Part shown: positions 1-5,431 of the stretch, piece by piece | Numbering within the stretch: position 1 is the first letter of the stretch | Layout of the letters: the number at the start of each line of letters is the position of its first letter | Assembly (NCBI GenBank): GCA_003451595.1 | Contig: DMDA01000035.1 | Location: 1 to 5,707 of the forward strand | Origin: Chloroflexota bacterium | GTDB lineage: Bacteria; Chloroflexota; Anaerolineae; Caldilineales; Caldilineaceae | DNA length: 5,707 nt | Reading direction: 5' to 3' | The notes under the pieces: model-generated | What the model saw: the letters and a program-made list of their open reading frames with translations, nothing else | Database searches by the model: none | Told to the model about the DNA's origin: nothing | Program-made: the position numbers and the translations under genes

Positions 1-1833
1 GCGCAGCCTGCGACAACGCCTGCCGACGCCGCCGCGCCGCCCGCGCTGCACGAAAAATACCCCGACGACCAGCCCGTGACGACACTCGACGCGTTCGACC
101 TCCAGTCGCTCTTCCAGGCGGCTTACGAGTGGCTGGCGCACAACTACGAATTGGTGAATCGACTGAATGTCTTTCCGGTGCCAGATGGCGACACCGGCAC
201 CAACATGCTGCTGACGATCAAATCGGCGCTGGCGAATGTGCGGGGACGGCCGCACGCCACAGTGGGCGACGTTGCCGAAGCGGCCGCCGAGGGCGCCCAT
301 CACGGCTCGCGCGGCAATTCTGGCGTGATCCTGGGCCAGATCCTACAAGGGTTCAGCCAGGGCTTGCGCGAAAAAGCCACGCTCAACACGCAAGATATGG
401 CGCAAGCCCTGCGCACCGCCACCGAATCGGCCTACGCTGCTGTGCCTGCGCCGGTCGAGGGCACCATTCTGACAGTCTCACGCGAGATCAGCCTGGCTGC
501 CGAGACGGCCGCACAGAGGACGCGTGACCTGCGCGAGTTTCTGGCGCACATCGTCAACGCCGCCGACGCGGCGGTGCATCGCACACCGGAGTTGCTGCCG
601 GTGCTCAAACAGGCAGGTGTTGTGGATTCGGGCGGTAAAGGGCTATTCTTTGTCTTCGAAGGGATGCACCGCGCCCTCAGCGGTCAACCGGTGAAGACGG
701 CGGATGACGCCGACCTCAGCCCCGCCGTTGAGGCGCGCTATGAACGTCGGGAACTAAAGGGACAGCGTCCGCTGCCGCCCGTGCAGTGGGGCTTCGATGT
801 ACAATTCCTGATCGAGCAGCCCAACAAGCCCGTAGCGACCATTGCCGCTGAGATTGCCGCCATGGGCGATTGCCCGCTGGTCGAAGGGGATGAACGCCTG
901 GTCAAGGTGCATGTGCATGTCTTCGATCCTGGTATTGCACTTTCCTACGGTGTAGCGACCGGCTTCATCACTGATATTGTGGTCGAAAATATGGACGATA
1001 TGGCGGCGGCAATGCAAGAACGCGCCGCCGAAATCATGGCGCCTCCCGCAACAACGCCCTCCGACGGTCACGCTGCACCACTGCCGCTGTCGTCGCCAGC
1101 GACGCCCACCCCAGCCACTGGCGAGTCCAGTGGTGAAGCCGACGCGCCGCTGGACGAACACACGATCGGTGTGATTGCGGTGACGCCTGGCCCAGGTTTT
1201 GCCGACATCTTCCGACACCTGGGCGCCCACGGGCTGGTCGAAGGCGGACAAAGCATGAATCCTAGCGTCGCCGAGATTGCCGACGCCGTGCGCCGCCTCC
1301 CCATGCGCCAGGTGGTGATCCTCCCCAACAACAGCAACATTATCCTGGCGGCGCAGCAAGCCGTGAAGATGGTGAGCAAAGGCGACCGCGCCCATCGGCT
1401 TATGGTGGTGCCAACGCGCACCGTCCCGCAAGGCGTCGCAGCGCTCACGGCCTACGATCCGTCGCTGCACGACAGCGACGCCCTGGCCAAGCAGATGAAG
1501 GCGCACATGGACGATGTCCAGACCGGTGAAGTGACACAGGCTGTGCGCAGCGCCACCGTCGATGGTGTACAGGTGCAGCAAGGCGACATCATCGGCTTGC
1601 ACAACGGCAAGCTGGTTGTTTGTGGGGCCAGTGTAAGCGACGTGACGCTGGCCTTGCTGGAAAAAATGGCAGCGGAAACGAGCGCGCTTATCACCATCTA
1701 TTACGGTGACTTTGTCGCCACAGCAGCAGCACAAGATTTTGCCGAAACCGTGCGCCGAAGGTATCCTGAGCAAGATATTGAACTGGCCTATGGCGGTCAG
1801 CCACACTACCATTACATTCTATCGGTCGAGTAA
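1..1833 (+). CDS. fakA: Fatty acid kinase subunit FakA (DAK2/YloV family), probably 5'-partial
   Basis: FakA is the cytoplasmic ATP-binding subunit that phosphorylates fatty acids held by a FakB (DegV) protein, giving acyl phosphate for phospholipid synthesis. Residue numbers count from the GTG at 76. The DhaL/DAK2 kinase domain spans about 1-205, with the Mg-ATP motif NVFPVPDGDTGTNM (31-44; Asp37, Asp39), SRGNSGVI (78-85), EGTILTVSREIS (128-139) and GVVDSGGKG (181-189). The middle domain (about 235-310) has VKVHVH (276-281) and VVENMDDM. An Ala/Pro/Thr/Ser-rich linker (about 320-362) leads to the C-terminal domain (364-585), with VEGGQSMNPS, ILPNNSNIILAA, PTRTVPQG and the terminal GGQPHYHY. 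GTG 76 gives 585 aa, near the family's ~550, and places the kinase domain correctly. However, it has no Shine-Dalgarno, and the frame stays open and coding-like (G-rich first codon positions, Ala/Pro/Asp-rich) to base 1. I therefore give the CDS from the window edge, with GTG 76 as the alternative start. Stop TAA is at 1831-1833. The family call is firm; the start is uncertain. Confidence 0.94.
   Translation, partial: AQPATTPADAAAPPALHEKYPDDQPVTTLDAFDLQSLFQAAYEWLAHNYELVNRLNVFPVPDGDTGTNMLLTIKSALANVRGRPHATVGDVAEAAAEGAHHGSRGNSGVILGQILQGFSQGLREKATLNTQDMAQALRTATESAYAAVPAPVEGTILTVSREISLAAETAAQRTRDLREFLAHIVNAADAAVHRTPELLPVLKQAGVVDSGGKGLFFVFEGMHRALSGQPVKTADDADLSPAVEARYERRELKGQRPLPPVQWGFDVQFLIEQPNKPVATIAAEIAAMGDCPLVEGDERLVKVHVHVFDPGIALSYGVATGFITDIVVENMDDMAAAMQERAAEIMAPPATTPSDGHAAPLPLSSPATPTPATGESSGEADAPLDEHTIGVIAVTPGPGFADIFRHLGAHGLVEGGQSMNPSVAEIADAVRRLPMRQVVILPNNSNIILAAQQAVKMVSKGDRAHRLMVVPTRTVPQGVAALTAYDPSLHDSDALAKQMKAHMDDVQTGEVTQAVRSATVDGVQVQQGDIIGLHNGKLVVCGASVSDVTLALLEKMAAETSALITIYYGDFVATAAAQDFAETVRRRYPEQDIELAYGGQPHYHYILSVE
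1460..1480. repeat. Perfect inverted repeat (8-bp arms, 5-nt loop) within fakA
   Basis: CGTCGCTG (1460-1467) and CAGCGACG (1473-1480) are exact reverse complements around CACGA, capable of a stable RNA hairpin inside the coding sequence. With this base composition about one such repeat is expected by chance in a window this size, so function is doubtful. Confidence 0.6.
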
Positions 1834-1845
1834 TCCCGCGCACGT

Positions 1846-2703
1846 ATGAGCAAAGTACGGATCATCACGGACAGCAATGCATTTTTACCTCCAGACACGC
1901 TTGAGAAGTTTGGGATCACAGTGATCCCCCATCGTGTCAAGGTGGGTGGCTCCTTCTTTGAGGAAGACGCCGACTTCAGCAGCGAAGAACTGTTTACGAA
2001 GGTGCACGAGGCGCAACGCATGGGCGTCTCGCGCCTGCCAGAAGTCCAGGCGCCCAATCTCAACACCTTTCTCGACACCTTTCATGCCAGCGGCGACGGT
2101 GAGCAAATCGTGTGCATCCACACCAGCAGCGCCCTCAGCCCGATATGGGCGACTGCACGCAAGGCCGCCGAGATGTTACGTGGGCGCTTCACCATTCGCG
2201 TCATCGACAGCCAGAGCATTTCCTTTGGCCTCGGTCTGCTCGTACAGATGGCGGCGCAAGCAGCCGACGCCGGCGCTACGGTTAACGAAGTGGCGCGCGT
2301 CGTCAATGGGGCAATCCCACACCTCTATTTTGCCGGCTTCAGCGAAAGCCTGAATTACCTGGAGCGCAGCGCGGCGCTCGGCCCCTCGCAGAGCCTGCTC
2401 GGCACGATGTTGGGCATCAAGGCCATGCTGATGATGGAAGACGGCCGCCTGATGACGCAAGAAAAAGTGCAGACGCGGGAAGAAGTAGTCGAAAAATTGA
2501 CGGAATTTGTCACAGAGTTTGCCCTGGTGCAGGAACTCGGCATCTTTGAGCATAACTACGAAAGCCACCGCACCGAGTTAATCAATCGTCTGCGCGAGGC
2601 GCTCCCCAAAACACCCATCCACGCGATCCCCTACCCGCCCAGCCTGGCGGTCTACCTGGGGCCAAACACCATCGGCGTACTCGTCTACGAAGGGATGTAC
2701 TGA
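1846..2703 (+). CDS. DegV family fatty-acid-binding protein (FakB-like)
   Basis: DegV/FakB proteins enclose one fatty acid and present its carboxylate to FakA for phosphorylation. This 285-aa protein has the usual family length. Recognisable segments are the N-terminal ITDSNAFLPP (7-16), GITVIP (23-28), SSALS (94-98), VIDSQSISFGLGLLV (119-133), the LNYLERS...QSLLGTMLGIKAML stretch (169-195), EDG...EKVQTREE (198-213) and the C-terminal GPNTIGVLVYEG (272-283). Several positions depart from the canonical pattern: SRLP (62-65) replaces TSQP, LSPI (97-100) replaces LSGT, SAALG (175-179) replaces a GGRIG-like segment, and Tyr270 sits where His is expected before the GP turn. The fold is clear, but ligand and activity are less certain, so no FakB symbol is given. 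ATG 1846 lies 12 bases after the fakA stop with no evident Shine-Dalgarno, which suggests translational coupling. Its position directly after fakA supports a FakA partner role. Confidence 0.93.
   Translation: MSKVRIITDSNAFLPPDTLEKFGITVIPHRVKVGGSFFEEDADFSSEELFTKVHEAQRMGVSRLPEVQAPNLNTFLDTFHASGDGEQIVCIHTSSALSPIWATARKAAEMLRGRFTIRVIDSQSISFGLGLLVQMAAQAADAGATVNEVARVVNGAIPHLYFAGFSESLNYLERSAALGPSQSLLGTMLGIKAMLMMEDGRLMTQEKVQTREEVVEKLTEFVTEFALVQELGIFEHNYESHRTELINRLREALPKTPIHAIPYPPSLAVYLGPNTIGVLVYEGMY
1912..1928. repeat. Near-perfect palindrome (8-bp arms, 1-nt centre) in the 5' part of the DegV-family gene
   Basis: GGGATCAC (1912-1919), a single A, then GTGATCCC (1921-1928). It lies about 66 bases into the gene and encodes the family-conserved GITVIP segment, so protein constraint plus chance codon choice could explain it. 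Its compact form resembles a protein-binding site, but nothing else supports that. Confidence 0.6.
2690..2695 (+). promoter_or_regulatory. Weak ribosome-binding site for recG inside the degV 3' end
   Basis: AAGGGA, within the last codons of the DegV-family gene, lies about 11 bases upstream of the recG GTG at 2707. That spacing is somewhat long. Together with the 3-base gap between genes it suggests re-initiation by ribosomes finishing the upstream gene. Confidence 0.4.
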
Positions 2704-2706
2704 GCA

Positions 2707-5331
2707 GTGGCAGCGGCGGTTCTCATTCGGCTGGAACGGATTCTCGACCTCGAAGAAAAGCAAGGCTGGCGCAACCGTGGCGTGATCGGGGGCTTGCAAG
2801 CGATGGCTGAGCGCTGGGCAAACGACGCCCGCAACGAAGGCCTGCCTGAGCGTCAGATCGCAGCATTGACGGAGCTGATGAGCGCCTACGGCGCCGCCAC
2901 GCCGAGCGAGCGCGGCGGCATTGCCGCTGCGATCCGCCGCACCGCCGCCGCCGATTTCAGCGCCGATTTCAGCACAGGAGCCGACGTCGGCGGGAATGTA
3001 GCGGATGCCCACAGCGCGTCGCCGCTGTCAAGTGACGCCGAGACGGTGACGCCAGACGATCTGCCGCCGCTTACCATACCGGAAGGCGACCTCGAAGAAA
3101 GTGTTGCAGACGCGCCGCCGCCGCGTGCAGTGAACATAGCACCACCTGCGCCAGGTTTGGGCGCCGTCTATAGTTCAGAAGATGATGATGAGTTGGTCAT
3201 TCCGCCGCCGGAGCCAACGCACAAGGCACAGGCGCGCGTGGCGCGTCAGCAGCAGAAGGCGCGACGCACTCCCGCCGATCTGGATGCAAAGGTGACAACG
3301 ATCAGCGGCGTCGGCGCTGCCACCGCCGAACAACTGGCGCGGCTGGGTATCCACCGAGTGCGCGACCTCCTGTGGCATCTGCCCTTCCGTCACGACGACT
3401 ACAGTCAGATGCGCACCATCTCACAATTGCAGCCCGGCGAACAGGCGACGATCATCGCCAACCTGTGGGACGTGCGCGAGCGGAAAGTCGGCATCAACCG
3501 CAGCATGGTGCAGGCGATCCTTGGCGATTCCACTGGCACCCTGCACGCAACATGGTGGAACAAGTGGATCATCAAGCAGCTCAAGCCTGGCGCCACCCTA
3601 CGCTTTAGCGGCAAGGTCGGCCTGTACATGGGGCAAAAGACGCTCGATAACCCCGCCTTCGAGGACATTGACGACGAACGGGTGGCGACGGGGCGCCTCT
3701 CACCTGTCTATCGCCTGACCGAAGGACTCAACAACAACAAATTGCGCGGGTTGATTTACGACGCCCTTGATGACTATGCGCAGTTTCTTGATGACCCGCT
3801 GCCGCCCGCCATCCGCGAGGAGCACGCCCTGCTCGATCTGCCGACGGCCTTATGGCAGATGCACTTTCCTGAAAACCAACAGCAACTGGAAGCCGCGCGC
3901 CGGCGTCTTGCCTTCGAGGAACTCTTCTACATTCAGCTTGGCGTCCAGCAACGTCGCGCCGCGCTGCGCCAGGAAGCGGCTCCGCCGTTGCCGCTAGACG
4001 ACGAACAACTGGCGCGCTTCGAGCAAATTCTGCCCTTCGCTCTGACCGGCGCCCAACGCCGCGTGATCGGTGAAATTCGCCTCGACCTGGCGCGCACCGT
4101 GCCGATGACGCGGCTGGTGCAGGGTGATGTCGGCAGCGGCAAAACTGCTGTCGCTGCGACGGCGATGTGGGCGGCAGTTGGGCACGGCGCGCAGTCGGCA
4201 TTGCTGGCGCCAACGCAAATTCTCGCCGAGCAGCATCATCGCGGCATCAGTCGCCTGCTGGAGCAGTTGATGCGTGCCGACGGTGCGCCCGTCAAGGTGG
4301 CGCTGCTGACTGGCCGCATCACCGGCCAGGCGCGCGAAGCCGTGTTGAGCGGGCTAGCGGATGGCAGCGTCGATGTCGTCATCGGCACGACGGCGCTGAT
4401 CCAGGAGGGCGTCGAATTCGCCAACCTGGGGTTGATCGTCGTGGATGAGCAACATCGCTTTGGCGTCGAGCAGCGCGGCGCCCTGCGCACACGGAGCAGT
4501 CGCCAGCCGCACTTGCTCGTCATGAGCGCCACGCCGATCCCGCGCAGCCTGGCGCTGACGGTCTTCGGCGACCTGGATGTTAGCCGCATTGACGAGATGC
4601 CGCCAGGACGCACGCCCGTCAAGACCAAACGCTTTACACCGGCGGAGCGCGAGCGGCTGTACGGTTTTATTCGCCGCGAGGTGGCCGCCGGTCGCCAGGC
4701 GTACATCATCTACCCCCTGGTGGACGAAAGCGACAAGCTGGACATTGGCGCGGCGGTGGACGAGCACAAGCGTCTGCAGAGCCAGGTCTTTCCTGATCTC
4801 AGCCTCGGTCTGCTCCATGGCCGGCTGAGTGGCAGCGAAAAGGATCAGGTGATGCGCGACTTCGCCGAAGGGCGCCACCAGGTGCTCGTCAGCACGACCG
4901 TCATCGAGGTGGGCATCGACGTGCCCAACGCCACGCTGATCATGGTCGAGGACGCCGATCGCTTTGGGCTGGCGCAGCTTCACCAATTGCGCGGACGCGT
5001 CGGACGCGGTCAGCACGCCAGCTACTGTGCACTGGTCAGCCGCACCGAGTCACCAGAGGTGCGGGCGCGCCTCGACATTCTCACCGAGACCAATGACGGC
5101 TTTGTGCTGGCGGAAAAGGATCTTGAACTGCGCGGCCCCGGCGACTTCTTCGGCACGCGACAGAGCGGGTTGCCCGATCTGCGCGTGGCGCATCTCTCCG
5201 ACACGGCGACCGTCATCCTGGCGCGCGAGGCAGCACAGAAGCTCTTTGCCGAAGACCCAACGCTGGAACGCTATCCACTGTTGCGGAGCCAGGTCGAACG
5301 TTTTTGGCGCGGTCATGGCGATGTGAGTTGA
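2707..5331 (+). CDS. recG: ATP-dependent DNA helicase RecG with long N-terminal extension
   Basis: RecG is a superfamily 2 double-stranded DNA translocase that remodels stalled forks and branch-migrates Holliday junctions. At 874 aa it is about 180 longer than E. coli RecG (693 aa). Order: helical N-terminal segment (about 5-80); low-complexity acidic linker (about 83-170) ending in a Lys/Arg/Gln patch (173-187); helix-hairpin-helix-like start of the conserved core, ISGVGAATAEQLARLGI (199-215); OB-fold wedge domain (about 235-330). The helicase core has TGAQ (447-450), Walker A GDVGSGKT (473-480), APTQILAEQH (501-510), DEQH (580-583), SATPIPR (607-613), STTVIEVGIDVPNA (729-742), QLRGRVGR (760-767) and the translocation segment AEKDLELRGPGDFFGTRQSG (802-821). 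All ATPase motifs look intact. GTG 2707 follows the upstream TGA by 3 bases in the same frame. It is preferred over Met33 because the segment after it looks family-conserved. A weak purine stretch precedes it. Confidence 0.97.
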   Translation: MAAAVLIRLERILDLEEKQGWRNRGVIGGLQAMAERWANDARNEGLPERQIAALTELMSAYGAATPSERGGIAAAIRRTAAADFSADFSTGADVGGNVADAHSASPLSSDAETVTPDDLPPLTIPEGDLEESVADAPPPRAVNIAPPAPGLGAVYSSEDDDELVIPPPEPTHKAQARVARQQQKARRTPADLDAKVTTISGVGAATAEQLARLGIHRVRDLLWHLPFRHDDYSQMRTISQLQPGEQATIIANLWDVRERKVGINRSMVQAILGDSTGTLHATWWNKWIIKQLKPGATLRFSGKVGLYMGQKTLDNPAFEDIDDERVATGRLSPVYRLTEGLNNNKLRGLIYDALDDYAQFLDDPLPPAIREEHALLDLPTALWQMHFPENQQQLEAARRRLAFEELFYIQLGVQQRRAALRQEAAPPLPLDDEQLARFEQILPFALTGAQRRVIGEIRLDLARTVPMTRLVQGDVGSGKTAVAATAMWAAVGHGAQSALLAPTQILAEQHHRGISRLLEQLMRADGAPVKVALLTGRITGQAREAVLSGLADGSVDVVIGTTALIQEGVEFANLGLIVVDEQHRFGVEQRGALRTRSSRQPHLLVMSATPIPRSLALTVFGDLDVSRIDEMPPGRTPVKTKRFTPAERERLYGFIRREVAAGRQAYIIYPLVDESDKLDIGAAVDEHKRLQSQVFPDLSLGLLHGRLSGSEKDQVMRDFAEGRHQVLVSTTVIEVGIDVPNATLIMVEDADRFGLAQLHQLRGRVGRGQHASYCALVSRTESPEVRARLDILTETNDGFVLAEKDLELRGPGDFFGTRQSGLPDLRVAHLSDTATVILAREAAQKLFAEDPTLERYPLLRSQVERFWRGHGDVS
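2950..2973 (+). repeat. Perfect 12-bp tandem duplication in recG linker
   Basis: GCCGATTTCAGC occurs twice in direct succession (2950-2961 and 2962-2973), encoding ADFS-ADFS (RecG residues 82-89). It marks the start of the low-complexity linker between the N-terminal helical segment and the conserved RecG core. The identical codons indicate a recent in-frame slippage duplication in a tolerant region. Confidence 0.9.
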
Positions 5332-5367
5332 AGCAAGGCGAGGCAAGCGTTAAGTTGCGCAAAACGG

Positions 5368-5395
5368 CTGACAACTGGTCAGTAAAATTTACCAT
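5368..5395 (+). promoter_or_regulatory. Possible sigma70-type promoter overlapping an inverted repeat
   Basis: CTGACA (5368-5373, 5/6 to the -35 consensus) is followed after 16 bases by TACCAT (5390-5395, 4/6 to the -10). This would start transcription near 5402, about 30 bases before ATG 5432. The -35 overlaps the left arm of CTGAC-aactg-GTCAG (5368-5382), which could be an operator or chance. An alternative -10, TAAAAT (5383-5388), lacks a well-spaced -35. Matches are weak and the phylum's promoter preferences are not well known to me, so this is tentative. Confidence 0.3.
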
Positions 5396-5418
5396 TCAAG
5401 CAATCGGGTGCTTTACAC

Positions 5419-5425
5419 AAGGGAG
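5419..5425 (+). promoter_or_regulatory. Ribosome-binding site of the membrane-protein gene
   Basis: AAGGGAG lies six bases before ATG 5432. It is the best Shine-Dalgarno in the window and fixes the start of the downstream gene. It contrasts with the weak or absent sites of the three upstream genes. Confidence 0.8.
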
Positions 5426-5431
5426 TTGCAT

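Larger units (their letters stand above)
5332..5431. other. Intergenic region between recG and the membrane-protein gene
   Basis: This is the only real non-coding stretch in the window, about 100 bases and visibly more AT-rich than its surroundings. It holds a perfect 8-bp palindrome TTGCGCAA (5355-5362), a 5-bp-arm inverted repeat CTGAC-N5-GTCAG (5368-5382), AT-rich TAAAATTTA (5383-5391) and the Shine-Dalgarno of the next gene. I see no convincing intrinsic terminator for recG: the 5-bp hairpin is short and is followed by TAAAATTT, not a T run. Confidence 0.7.

Noticed and set aside
2..79. Upstream gene ending at TGA 77-79, overlapping the fakA GTG
   Set aside because: That frame reads Arg/Pro/Thr-rich and has no G in first codon position over 25 codons, whereas the fakA frame itself looks coding here.
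129..527. Overlapping + strand frame (132 codons) within fakA
   Set aside because: The Arg/His/Gly-rich product covers the FakA kinase motifs in another frame; no RBS or family signal.
754..1812. Long antisense open frame (352 codons) opposite fakA
   Set aside because: Its product is rich in His, Cys, Arg and Gly with no recognisable motif. It exactly mirrors a gene with strong family motifs, and long antisense frames are common opposite GC-rich genes.
2695..2703. ATG at 2695 as an alternative recG start
   Set aside because: It is in frame but followed at once by TAC and the TGA stop; it is the penultimate codon of the DegV-family gene.
3728..4213. Antisense open frame (161 codons) opposite recG
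   Set aside because: The Arg/Ala/Pro-rich composition is typical of a shadow frame, and it lies opposite the intact RecG region leading into and including Walker A.
5368..5390. Intrinsic terminator after recG
   Set aside because: The stem is only 5 bp, not GC-dominated, and is followed by TAAAATTT, not a T run.
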